Shown piece after piece: positions 44,937 through 52,612 of a stretch of DNA of 64,000 nucleotides. The stretch comes from RGIG1902 sp034926865 (GTDB lineage Bacteria; Bacillota; Clostridia; Oscillospirales; Butyricicoccaceae), in assembly GCA_034926865.1 (NCBI GenBank), contig JAYFQP010000003.1, positions 124,001 through 188,000 on the forward strand, given 5' to 3'. Numbering within the stretch: position 1 is the first letter of the stretch; every line of letters begins with the position of its first letter. The translations under genes were made by a program, and so were the position numbers. The notes beneath the pieces are model-generated. The model was not told where the DNA came from, ran no database searches, and was given only the letters and a program-made list of their open reading frames with translations.

Positions 44937-46853
44937 CTATATTGTTTGCCGCGGACGCAGTAGGTCAAGTATTTCGGGCTTCGGCATGGGCCGCGCATAA
45001 TAAAATCCCTGCAGATAATCAGCCCCCAAATCTATAAGCTTTTGTGCCAGCTCAAATGTTTCTATACCCTCGGCAACCACATAAGTGCCAGACTTATGGA
45101 ACAGGTTTATAAGCGTACTGACTATGAGACAAGACTTATCGTTAGTCTTCATTGCATCCATAAGGCTCTTATCAAGCTTTATGCACTCAAAGGGAAACAT
45201 CATCATATTGGAAAAGTTGGAATACCCAACGCCAAAGTCATCAAGATAAAAGGAAAAGCCTTGATCCACCATATCCCTCAGAACCTCCTGCACCAATATG
45301 GCATCACTTGCAAATACTCTTTCCGTTATCTCGAACTTGATCCTGTCATGCGCTATGCCCCACTTATCCATAAGGATCGACAGCCTTGCAGGAAGGTTCC
45401 TGTCAGTCAGCTGTGTCATGGCAAGGTTTACAGAAACAGAGTCTATCGACATATCCGGATTCTGGCTTAAAAAGGCGCAGACATTGTCCAGCACGATCCA
45501 GCTTATGCTGTCTATCATAGCGTTGCTTTCTGCAATGGGTATAAACTCACTTGGGGAAATATATGTACCATCCTTGTCCTTAAGACGTACAAGAGCCTCG
45601 GCTGTAGAAAAATTGTCCGTTTTATTGTAATATATGGGCTGATACCATACCTCAAAAAGCTGCTGTTCAATGGCCTCTCTCATATAAAATATAAGGTATT
45701 TTTCGCGCTCTAGCTCGTTGAAAATATCTTTGTTGAAACTTATATGCTGATTAGACAATTCCTTTGATGTGCGCTGCATATACTCAAGGAACTCTATAAT
45801 CTGCGCCAGACTCCACTGCTCATTTTTGCGGGTTAAATCAATAAAATGAGCGTTTAACCGGCAGGAACCATCTCCTACATTCCACATTTGGGCAAAACGC
45901 TGCTGAAGGATATAAACATCTCTTCCCATCTGATTTGGGTCGGTGTACGGTGACATAATAGCAAAAGTAGTGGGGCCAAAACGGAAAACCTTAGAGGAGC
46001 GAAAAGAGAATTCAAGCCATCTCGCAACCGCATAGAGAACATTATCACCCACATGATAACCAAAAGATCTATTAATGGCGCTAAAATGGTGGATAGAAAC
46101 AAGCATGATAACAAAAGAATCATTCTGCAAAATACGATTTCTTATGTCAACCAAAAAGCTTCCTCTGTTGCTTAATACGGTAAGGGAATCCGTTTCCACC
46201 TTGTGGCTTTCAAAACATATAAAAATCATTAGGGCCACATAAGCCGTTATAGTGCCATTTATAATAATACTGGGGAATATAAGCTTAAAAATTATAATCA
46301 GCAGCACTAAAGGTGCGCCAAAATACATTATCTTTTTTATACATCTATCTATAATTTGTCTGTTCCTGATAAAACAAGCACCCCACAAGGCAATATAAAA
46401 TGCAGCAAAAAAATATACTATTTGATTAGCTGCTCCTTGATGATATACCCCATTTTGATCAAGATAAAATATCCATCCGGTAACCGAATTAAAAAACGTA
46501 ACCGAAAGGCCGACAATCGACGAAAGAATGATAATTATTTTTACCATCTTGAGGCATTTTAAGTTATCTGAATGATAAAGCAAGCGTTCAAAAAGATATA
46601 AAGCAAAGGCCGAACACAACAGTATAGCCGAACAGTAATAAAATGTATTAAGAACTATTATCAAAGAACTATAGCCGGCGAAATTATTTATGGCATAAAC
46701 ACTAATGCAATTCAAAGTCAACGAAACTATAGCTAAGGTAAGGCACCAGCAAAAAAAACGCGAAAAATATGTCTGAGGCCTGCCATTATCAAAAAATTGC
46801 AGCAGCAGCACAACGATCAGCACAAGAGCCAGATACTCGGCTGAAAGGGACAT
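44937..46853 (-). CDS. Membrane EAL-domain protein with degenerate GGDEF domain
   Basis: 638 residues from ATG at 46853 (AGGGGG 8 nt upstream). Seven or so membrane helices occupy 5-215. A GGDEF-like domain follows (about 220-375), but its active site reads RFGPTTF (291-297), so cyclase activity is not expected. The EAL domain keeps E419-A-L, N476, E508, D538/D539 (YLDDFGVGYSN), K562, E595 (EGIE) and QGFYYARPM, so it should hydrolyse cyclic di-GMP. The membrane part may sense a signal. Monocistronic. Confidence 0.92.
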   Translation of the reverse strand: MSLSAEYLALVLIVVLLLQFFDNGRPQTYFSRFFCWCLTLAIVSLTLNCISVYAINNFAGYSSLIIVLNTFYYCSAILLCSAFALYLFERLLYHSDNLKCLKMVKIIIILSSIVGLSVTFFNSVTGWIFYLDQNGVYHQGAANQIVYFFAAFYIALWGACFIRNRQIIDRCIKKIMYFGAPLVLLIIIFKLIFPSIIINGTITAYVALMIFICFESHKVETDSLTVLSNRGSFLVDIRNRILQNDSFVIMLVSIHHFSAINRSFGYHVGDNVLYAVARWLEFSFRSSKVFRFGPTTFAIMSPYTDPNQMGRDVYILQQRFAQMWNVGDGSCRLNAHFIDLTRKNEQWSLAQIIEFLEYMQRTSKELSNQHISFNKDIFNELEREKYLIFYMREAIEQQLFEVWYQPIYYNKTDNFSTAEALVRLKDKDGTYISPSEFIPIAESNAMIDSISWIVLDNVCAFLSQNPDMSIDSVSVNLAMTQLTDRNLPARLSILMDKWGIAHDRIKFEITERVFASDAILVQEVLRDMVDQGFSFYLDDFGVGYSNFSNMMMFPFECIKLDKSLMDAMKTNDKSCLIVSTLINLFHKSGTYVVAEGIETFELAQKLIDLGADYLQGFYYARPMPKPEILDLLRPRQTI

Positions 46854-47040
46854 GCAGGCCACCCCCTTGCTTTAAAAATACTTATGCGAATATGATAAAC
46901 CAAAAGTAATCCAAAATCAACCAAAAAAGCACTAAAAGTATAAAATATAACGTAAATTGTCGAATAGGCGCTTGCAGCGCAGTAAAAAACTTATACGCAT
47001 TATGAATATTATTCATTCTTGGTATAACTCTTTAAACCAC

Positions 47041-47069
47041 AAACGGCAGAGCCATTGGCTCTGCCGTTT
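47041..47069 (-). terminator. Terminator of the HTH-desulfoferrodoxin gene
   Basis: AAACGGCAGAGCC (47041-47053), loop ATT, GGCTCTGCCGTTT (47057-47069): a perfect 13-bp stem 14 nt after the stop; the minus-strand T tract is weak (TTTGTGGTTT). Confidence 0.7.
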
Positions 47070-47082
47070 CACTATAAAAAAT

Positions 47083-47673
47083 TCATCTTAAAACCTTTCG
47101 ACAACGTATAAGCCCGTGTTGAACGCAGTAGGCATAAAGAACTCCGCCGGGAATATAAGGCAGCCTTGCCTCGGCGTTCTGCTCAGGGTAAAGCCTGACA
47201 AGGAAAATTTTATCATTTTTGACATATGCTATAAAAGAAATATAGTGTGTCTTAGTCATCTCATGATCAATAGTTATATAGTAATCCATATCCATCTGCT
47301 GGACACGTATCTCGGGAATATCATCCTCCGAAGGCTTAAGCTGCTCAAGCCTTCGGCCGCAACATGAAATCGATGCGCCTGAGGTACTGACGAGTATGTT
47401 TCCACAGCATGGGCAGACATAAAACCTGATTTTTGATATATTACCCGTATCCGGGCGGTTTGGCGTAATCTCCCCCTCCATAAGCCCATCCATATCCACA
47501 CCAAGTATAACAGATAATAGAGGCCAAATAGAAAGATCGGGGCAACCAAGCCCGCATTCCCACTTTGAAATGGTTTTATTACTTATATTAAGAGCGTCGG
47601 CAAGCATCTGCTGCGTTAGCCCTTTTTCCTTTCTCAGCGAGGCGATCAATCGACCTATTTTTCCGCAATCCAT
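47083..47673 (-). CDS. XRE-type HTH regulator fused to a desulfoferrodoxin-like module
   Basis: 196 residues from ATG at 47673 (AAGGTG 9 nt upstream). Residues 1-62 are a Cro/CI helix-turn-helix (IASLRKEKGLTQQMLADALN, KTISKWECGLGCPDLSIW). Residues 84-115 carry C87-x2-C90...C104-C105 (YVCPCCGNILV, ISCCGRRLEQL), the desulforedoxin iron-site pattern. Residues 118-190 resemble superoxide reductase: DHEMTKTHYISFIAYV (H137, H143) and AYCVQHGL (C183, H186). One of the four equatorial histidines is missing (DDIPEI where SOR has KHVP). It looks like a DNA-binding redox or iron sensor. Confidence 0.85.
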   Translation of the reverse strand: MDCGKIGRLIASLRKEKGLTQQMLADALNISNKTISKWECGLGCPDLSIWPLLSVILGVDMDGLMEGEITPNRPDTGNISKIRFYVCPCCGNILVSTSGASISCCGRRLEQLKPSEDDIPEIRVQQMDMDYYITIDHEMTKTHYISFIAYVKNDKIFLVRLYPEQNAEARLPYIPGGVLYAYCVQHGLIRCRKVLR

Positions 47674-47922
47674 ATAAATTTTCACCTTTTCTTTAATTGC
47701 CATATCACTTGACATAGAATTATTGTACCATTTTATGCATAGCAAATACAATCTACAATCCGCAGATACTTTTATTTGTTTTGACTCTGACAAAATATAA
47801 TAAACAGATGTTTTTTTCGGCAAAAAGTGGTATAATCATCAAAAGTATTATGCCATACAAGAGCACTAAGGCAGAATACTTTCATTTATCTCCTTATATC
47901 GTAAATAAAAGAGGGAAAAAAG

Positions 47923-48429
47923 ATGATTGAAACAAACCGGCTTAAAATCGAGCGTTTTGCCCCTTCGCATGCACTTATGCTCTCATTGCTTTCCATCGAA
48001 GAGCCAAACCGCCGATTCCTCACCAATGAGGTTTTTGAAAATGAATCCAGCGCTCTTGAGGCCATCCTAAAATTTGAGGCAAACTACGATGGAACATCCG
48101 GCCCCTTTGTATACGCCCTGTTAAGGAAAGATGACGGCCTGCTTATAGGGAATATGGAAGCGGCAATTCTTGAGGATGGACGTTGGGAGGTTGGTTACCA
48201 TATAGGGGAAAAATATACAGGTCATGGGTATGCCAAAGAAGCCCTGTGCGCTTTCGTCCCATTTATAGCCAAAAAGCTTTCTCTTAAAGAACTTTGCGGA
48301 ATCTGTCTTGAAACCAATATTCCTTCCCGAAATGTGCTTGAAAAATGTGGCTTTAAGCTTGAATACAAGGGTAAGGGAGACTATCTTGATCGTATACAGG
48401 ACATAAGAAGATATGTAATTGAAACATAA
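47923..48429 (+). CDS. GNAT-family N-acetyltransferase (RimJ/RimL type)
   Basis: 168 residues. METNRL-like start (IETNRLKIERF), then GNMEAAIL and the acetyl-CoA loop GYHIGEKYTGHGYAKEAL, then ICLETNIPSRNVLEKCGFKLEYKGK, all standard for this GNAT branch. It acetylates an amine of a protein, antibiotic or metabolite; target unknown. AGAGGG lies upstream of ATG. Divergent from the HTH-desulfoferrodoxin gene and followed by the ASCH gene 15 nt on. Confidence 0.9.
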   Translation: MIETNRLKIERFAPSHALMLSLLSIEEPNRRFLTNEVFENESSALEAILKFEANYDGTSGPFVYALLRKDDGLLIGNMEAAILEDGRWEVGYHIGEKYTGHGYAKEALCAFVPFIAKKLSLKELCGICLETNIPSRNVLEKCGFKLEYKGKGDYLDRIQDIRRYVIET

Positions 48430-48444
48430 AAAGAGGTATATCTT

Positions 48445-48900
48445 ATGGATATAGATGTTTTCTGGCAGGAATTTATTAAAGCAGAGGGGCTTTCCCCTGA
48501 TACCGAATATATCGAAGCTTTTTGCTTTGACGAAGAAGATAAAGACGAGCATCTTCTGAGGCTTGTTCTGTCCGGGGTTAAAAGAGCAACATGCAGCAGC
48601 CTCAAATATTGGCAGTGGCTTGAAGAACCTCTGCCAATAAGCGGAGAATACAGCATTGTCACTGACCGCGAAGGCAACCCCAAGTGCGTCTTCAAAACTA
48701 TCGATGTTCACGTTTTGCCCTTTAAAGATATGACCTGGGAGATGTGCCGCCGCGAGGGCGAAGACGAAAGCCTTGAAAGCTGGATAAATAACCATATGAA
48801 TTATTTCGGCAAAGAGGCAAAAATGCTCCGCTACGAGTTTTCTCCAGATATGACGGTTGTATTCGAGGATTTCGAAGTAGTATATAAAGCATGCATCTAA
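48445..48900 (+). CDS. ASCH-domain protein
   Basis: 151 residues. The G-x-K-x-A-T-C-S element (SGVKRATCSSLKYW) followed by SGEYSIVTDREGNPKCVFKT and FKDMTWEMCRREGED places it in the ASCH superfamily, a PUA-like beta-barrel. Some members bind RNA, and some hydrolyse N4-acetylcytidine; which applies here is unknown. The start at 48445 is near GAGGTATATCTT. Confidence 0.88.
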   Translation: MDIDVFWQEFIKAEGLSPDTEYIEAFCFDEEDKDEHLLRLVLSGVKRATCSSLKYWQWLEEPLPISGEYSIVTDREGNPKCVFKTIDVHVLPFKDMTWEMCRREGEDESLESWINNHMNYFGKEAKMLRYEFSPDMTVVFEDFEVVYKACI

Positions 48901-48916
48901 ATTTACAGATGATGTT

Positions 48917-48953
48917 AAAAAAAAGCCGGGCATTTAAACGCCCCGGCTTTTTT
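48917..48953. terminator. Two-way intrinsic terminator
   Basis: AAAAAAGCCGGG and CCCCGGCTTTTTT flank a roughly 10-nt loop. T runs lie on both sides, serving the ASCH gene (plus) and the phosphatase gene (minus), whose stop it touches. Confidence 0.85.
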
Positions 48954-49563
48954 ATTGCTTTATATACGACATATCGCTGAATCTTTCGATTGTTCTTTTT
49001 CCTCCGCTATCCTTTTTCATAAAGGTTACGCCACCCGCTTTGCCGCGGAACGAAAAGCTTTCAAGCGCTTCGGGCTTCATCCGGGCCCACATCGCGGCAA
49101 ATATGCCCAAGGTCTCTCCATGAGAAACAATAATTGCATTCTCCTCTGATAAAAGGTTTATCTGCTCAAAAAAAGGAACAAGGCGGCCCCAGACATCACG
49201 CACAGATTCCGCATCCCTGAAGCATCTATCATCAATCGTAACCTCTTTGTTTTCTATGTTTGCCCGGAGCCATTCGACGCTTTTGCCAACAGCCGCCCCA
49301 AGGTTTCGCTCTCGAAGCTCATGACGCAAAATCGGTTTTATACCAAGCTCCCACGCAATTATGTCTGCCGTATGCCTTGCACGCAAAAGATCGGATGAAT
49401 ATAGAACCCATTTTTCTTTGGATATCTCAAGGGAAAGCTTCTTTGCTATGGTTTTGGCCTGACATATACCCTCATCTGTGAGATCCCAGTCAGTCCATGA
49501 ACCTACCATGCCATTTGTGTGGTGCAGTGACTGCGTATGCTGTACCATGATTATCTGCCTCAT
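48952..49563 (-). CDS. Histidine phosphatase family protein
   Basis: 203 residues from ATG at 49563, overlapping the MATE stop (ATGA), with GGAGGGG upstream. The N-terminal catalytic motif of this superfamily, normally RHGE, is VQHTQS here: the histidine is kept but Arg and Gly are changed. The remainder is standard: WTDWDLTDEGICQAK, LYSSDLLRARHTADII, RELRERNLG-like and IVSHGETLGIF. I recall clostridial relatives with QHCQS in the same place, so this is a subfamily feature. Substrate unknown. Confidence 0.87.
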   Translation of the reverse strand: MRQIIMVQHTQSLHHTNGMVGSWTDWDLTDEGICQAKTIAKKLSLEISKEKWVLYSSDLLRARHTADIIAWELGIKPILRHELRERNLGAAVGKSVEWLRANIENKEVTIDDRCFRDAESVRDVWGRLVPFFEQINLLSEENAIIVSHGETLGIFAAMWARMKPEALESFSFRGKAGGVTFMKKDSGGKRTIERFSDMSYIKQ

Positions 49564-50915
49564 GACATCCCCTCCAATACATAATCGGCTGAGTTCTTTT
49601 TCAGATACCAAAAATAAGCAAGGCATATGGCTACCGAAACAGCCGAAGCAGCGGGCGCGGCAAGGCCCATATAGAAAAGGGTATTCACCTTTATCCCTTT
49701 CAGTAAATATGACAGCGGCACCCTCACCAAAAACGTAGTGATAAAATTATGCAGCATGGTTATCATTGATTTTCCGCATCCACTGAAGTATGAGTTAAAA
49801 TTGAACACAAAGCATACTATAAGGCAATCTATCGAAAATGACCTAAGGTAAAGCGAAGCCGCCTGGATAACAGCAGGGTCCTTAGAGAAGATTGCGGCCA
49901 AGCTCTGAGGATTAAATTGAGTAAAAACAAAAAATACTGTGCTTATAGCTAAAGAATAGGCAATGCTTGTGGACATTGATTTTATGGCCCTGCCAGGTTT
50001 TCGGGCTCCTATGTTTTGGGCAACCATAGTGGCTGTGGCCGCAGAAAAAGCGCCTGCCGGAAGCATGAAAAAAGATATGAGCTTTTCGGTAACACCCACT
50101 GCCGCCGAGGCCACAAGCCCGAGTTCGTTTATAATCGCTGTAATAATCAGGAAAGACAGGCTTATGAATCCGCTTTGAAATGCAAGCGGAGCTCCAACTT
50201 TGAATATATTTCTTAGCGCCTCACGGTCTATCAATACATGCCTTCTGCCGATTTCAAACGCAAGTCCTTTATATTTTATGTATACTACTGATAATACAAA
50301 GCTGAGCGATTGTGCCAGAACAGTTGCCAGAGCCGCTCCGCCGGCTGACCATTCAAAAACCCCGACAAAAAGAAAATCTGCCGCAATATTTATTATACAT
50401 GCTATCATTATAAATATCACGGGAGTTTTTGAGTCGCCGCTTCCTCGGAATATACCGCTGGTCACATTATATCCTATAATAAATGGTATGCCGCACGCGC
50501 AGATCATAACATACTGTTTTGTAAGCTCAAAGGCCTCCGAAGGAGCCTTCATCACAGATACAAGCTGAGACGACAGCAGGAGAACCAGCGGCGTAAGAAA
50601 TACACCCATTGCAGCAAACGAGACAGCCATTGTACCCACAGCTCTTGCGGCTCCCTCAGTATTTTTTTCTCCTATTCTTCTGGCAATAAGTACAGTGCCT
50701 CCTGTACAAAGCCCCATAACTATGCCGGTAATCATCATAAGTATCTGGCTTCCCACAGATACGGCCGAAACGGCTGCTGACCCCGAAAAGCGCCCTACAA
50801 CAAACATATCCGCCGCCCCGTAAAGAGACTGCAAAAGGCTTGCAAAAAGAAATGGGATCCCAAATCTTATAAGCGATATGCCTATATTATCCTCTGTAAG
50901 CGAAACAGGCTTCAT
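49560..50915 (-). CDS. MATE-family efflux transporter
   Basis: 451 residues with twelve predicted membrane helices in two homologous halves. The start SLTEDNIGISLIRFGIPFLFASLLQSLYGAADMFVVGRFSG and the second-half GAPLAFQSGFISLSFLIITAIINELG are typical of the clostridial MATE branch. These carriers export drugs or cationic compounds in exchange for Na+ or H+. GAGGGGG lies 5 nt before ATG. An untranslated leader of about 225 nt contains a short ORF and an attenuator (51037-51120). Confidence 0.93.
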   Translation of the reverse strand: MKPVSLTEDNIGISLIRFGIPFLFASLLQSLYGAADMFVVGRFSGSAAVSAVSVGSQILMMITGIVMGLCTGGTVLIARRIGEKNTEGAARAVGTMAVSFAAMGVFLTPLVLLLSSQLVSVMKAPSEAFELTKQYVMICACGIPFIIGYNVTSGIFRGSGDSKTPVIFIMIACIINIAADFLFVGVFEWSAGGAALATVLAQSLSFVLSVVYIKYKGLAFEIGRRHVLIDREALRNIFKVGAPLAFQSGFISLSFLIITAIINELGLVASAAVGVTEKLISFFMLPAGAFSAATATMVAQNIGARKPGRAIKSMSTSIAYSLAISTVFFVFTQFNPQSLAAIFSKDPAVIQAASLYLRSFSIDCLIVCFVFNFNSYFSGCGKSMITMLHNFITTFLVRVPLSYLLKGIKVNTLFYMGLAAPAASAVSVAICLAYFWYLKKNSADYVLEGMS

Positions 50916-51036
50916 AAAAACCCCCTCAACATTTGATGCGCCGCGCTTTGCCTATATTACTGCCATAGGTTTCCGGCAAAGGCTACTATTTCTGAACTGG
51001 ATGGCTCCCTGCAGTGCTTGTACATTTCACATACTT

Positions 51037-51120
51037 TTAATAAGATCTTTTATTCAAACATCTAACAAAGGCAATAAAAAACGGATAAAATGAGGATTGC
51101 TCCCCCATCTTATCCGGCAT
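51037..51120 (-). CDS. 27-codon leader peptide upstream of the MATE gene
   Basis: A short ORF starting ATG at 51120 with GGAGG 8 nt upstream, about 20 nt from the predicted transcript start. The peptide is aromatic-rich in the middle (FYPFF) and ends NKRSY before TAA. Codons 2 to about 14 coincide with a terminator hairpin (51082-51116). This is the layout of leader peptides that control antibiotic-resistance genes by ribosome-mediated attenuation. It was missed by length-based gene finding. Expression has not been shown. Confidence 0.65.
   Translation of the reverse strand: MPDKMGEQSSFYPFFIAFVRCLNKRSY
51075..51116 (-). terminator. Attenuator-type intrinsic terminator in the MATE leader
   Basis: In mRNA sense CGGATAAGATGGGG pairs with CCTCATTTTATCCG (14 bp with two G-U pairs), loop GAGCAAT or slightly smaller, then TTTTTTATT. 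It lies after the MATE promoter and before the MATE gene, so transcription must pass it to express the transporter. Confidence 0.8.
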
Positions 51121-51146
51121 TACATGTACCTCCGATGAGCTTGTTT

Positions 51147-51175
51147 ATTTTATTATATTTTGACCAGCTTGTCAA
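51147..51175 (-). promoter_or_regulatory. MATE promoter with operator-like dyad over the -35
   Basis: On the minus strand TTGACA (51170-51175), 17 bp, TAAAAT (51147-51152). The perfect dyad TTGAC-N6-GTCAA (51160-51175) includes the -35 and could bind a dimeric repressor. From 51176 to 51298 no further gene or structure is seen. Confidence 0.6.
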
Positions 51176-51298
51176 TAGCCGGCTGCGGCTGCATGCTGCT
51201 ACAGCAAATGATGTTTCATAAACAAAAAATACAAAAGGCTGCACGGCATCAGCTTAAACATACATAATTTTATATTTTTCAGCTTTTGATATAACAAA

Positions 51299-51324
51299 GT
51301 TCCCCGCAGGGCCCTGCGGGGAAC
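51299..51324 (-). terminator. Terminator of the heat-shock operon
   Basis: A 26-bp perfect palindrome starting GTTCCCCGCAGGG, GC-rich, about 50 nt after the dnaJ stop; followed on the minus strand by TTTGTTATAT. Confidence 0.7.
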
Positions 51325-51370
51325 ATCTATTTAAAACAGGCCTGCGCACATAACCCGCGCCACCCGCTTT

Positions 51371-52531
51371 TTATTTGTTGAACATATCCTTTACCTTTGC
51401 AAAAAAGCCCTTTTTGTCGTCGTAATGCTCATCATCCACAACGTCCTCAAACCTTCTGAGGATATCCTTCTGATCCTTTGTGAGGTTGCGGGGAACTTCA
51501 ATATTAACCTTGATATATTGGTCGCCTCTGCCAAGGCCATTCGGTTTCGGTATTCCACTGCCTTTTAAACGGAATACGGTTCCGTTCTGTGTTCCCTCCG
51601 GCATGGTATACTGAACCTTGCCGTCTATGGTCGGAACAGTAAGCTGCGCACCCAACGCTGCCTGAGTGAATGAAATAGGCATTTCAAGCATAACATTCTG
51701 CCCGCTGCGCTTAAACAGCTTATGCGACAAAACAGAAACCGTCACATATATATCGCCTGCCTGACCTCCGTTTTTGCCCGCATTGCCCTGACCTCTTAAG
51801 GGTATTGCCTGCCCGTCGTCAATGCCTGCCGGTATCTTGACATTTATCCTGCGCTTTTTGCGTTCCTGCCCTGTTCCTCCGCAGGTCTCGCATGGCTCCT
51901 TAATTACTCTTCCCGTTCCATGACAGTTGCTGCATGGGCCGGCTGATTGAAATACGCCGAAAGCTGTGCGCTGAGTGGTGCGAACCTGGCCGGTGCCGTG
52001 GCATACAGGGCAGGTTTCAGGAGAAGTTCCCTTTTTGGCCCCTGTACCGTCACAGTCGCTGCAGGCTTCATTGCGCGTAACAGCGATAGTCTTTTCACAT
52101 CCGAAGGCTGCCTCTTCAAAGGTCAGCTCTATGTTAACCGCGATATCCTGCCCCTTCTGAGGCCCACTGCGGCGCTGCTGGCCACCAAAGCCGCTTCCGC
52201 CGAAGCCGCCGCCAAAGAAGCTGCCGAAAATATCTCCGAGATCTATATCTTCGAATCCGCCGAAGCCTCCGCCACCCTGGGCTCCCGCCCCATAAGTGGG
52301 GTCGATTCCCGCATGGCCAAACTGGTCATACCTGGCCTTCTTCTCAGAATCTGACAAGACCTCATAAGCGGCGTTGACCTCTTTCATGGCTGCTTCAGCT
52401 GATTTGTCACCCGGATTCAAATCTGGGTGATAGGTTTTTACAAGCTTTCTGTAAGCTTTCTTTATCTCCTCATCAGATGCGCCGCGGCTTACGCCCAGCA
52501 CCTCATAGAGGTCACGCCTCTCCTCTGCCAT
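51371..52531 (-). CDS. dnaJ: Chaperone DnaJ
   Basis: 386 residues. J domain with HPD (YHPDLNPGD), a Gly/Phe-rich linker (about 75-125), four CxxCxGxG zinc repeats (CSDCDGTG, CPVCHGTG, CSNCHGTG, CETCGGTG) and the substrate-binding C-terminus. Co-chaperone that delivers unfolded proteins to DnaK and stimulates its ATPase. Last gene of hrcA-grpE-dnaK-dnaJ, separated from dnaK by 81 nt holding a strong hairpin. Confidence 0.97.
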   Translation of the reverse strand: MAEERRDLYEVLGVSRGASDEEIKKAYRKLVKTYHPDLNPGDKSAEAAMKEVNAAYEVLSDSEKKARYDQFGHAGIDPTYGAGAQGGGGFGGFEDIDLGDIFGSFFGGGFGGSGFGGQQRRSGPQKGQDIAVNIELTFEEAAFGCEKTIAVTRNEACSDCDGTGAKKGTSPETCPVCHGTGQVRTTQRTAFGVFQSAGPCSNCHGTGRVIKEPCETCGGTGQERKKRRINVKIPAGIDDGQAIPLRGQGNAGKNGGQAGDIYVTVSVLSHKLFKRSGQNVMLEMPISFTQAALGAQLTVPTIDGKVQYTMPEGTQNGTVFRLKGSGIPKPNGLGRGDQYIKVNIEVPRNLTKDQKDILRRFEDVVDDEHYDDKKGFFAKVKDMFNK

Positions 52532-52564
52532 TTATGTTAACTCCCTTAAACGATTGATTTCAAA

Positions 52565-52596
52565 GGATTCCTGCCCTCTTTTGAGGGCAGGAATCC
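52565..52596 (-). terminator. Strong hairpin between dnaK and dnaJ
   Basis: GGATTCCTGCCCTC (52565-52578), loop TTTT, GAGGGCAGGAATCC (52583-52596): a perfect 14-bp stem. The minus-strand T tract is short (TTTG), so it may act as a partial terminator or an mRNA stabiliser that sets the dnaK:dnaJ ratio. Confidence 0.6.
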
Positions 52597-52612
52597 ATGC
52601 TTATCCGGTTAA

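Noticed and set aside
48121..48933. Minus-strand frame of 270 codons
   Set aside because: Antisense across both the GNAT and ASCH genes, which have clear motifs and ribosome sites.
50941..51140. Guanidine (ykkC-type) riboswitch before the MATE gene
   Set aside because: The leader lacks the conserved ACGR and CTAGGG elements; a leader ORF with a terminator explains the structure better.
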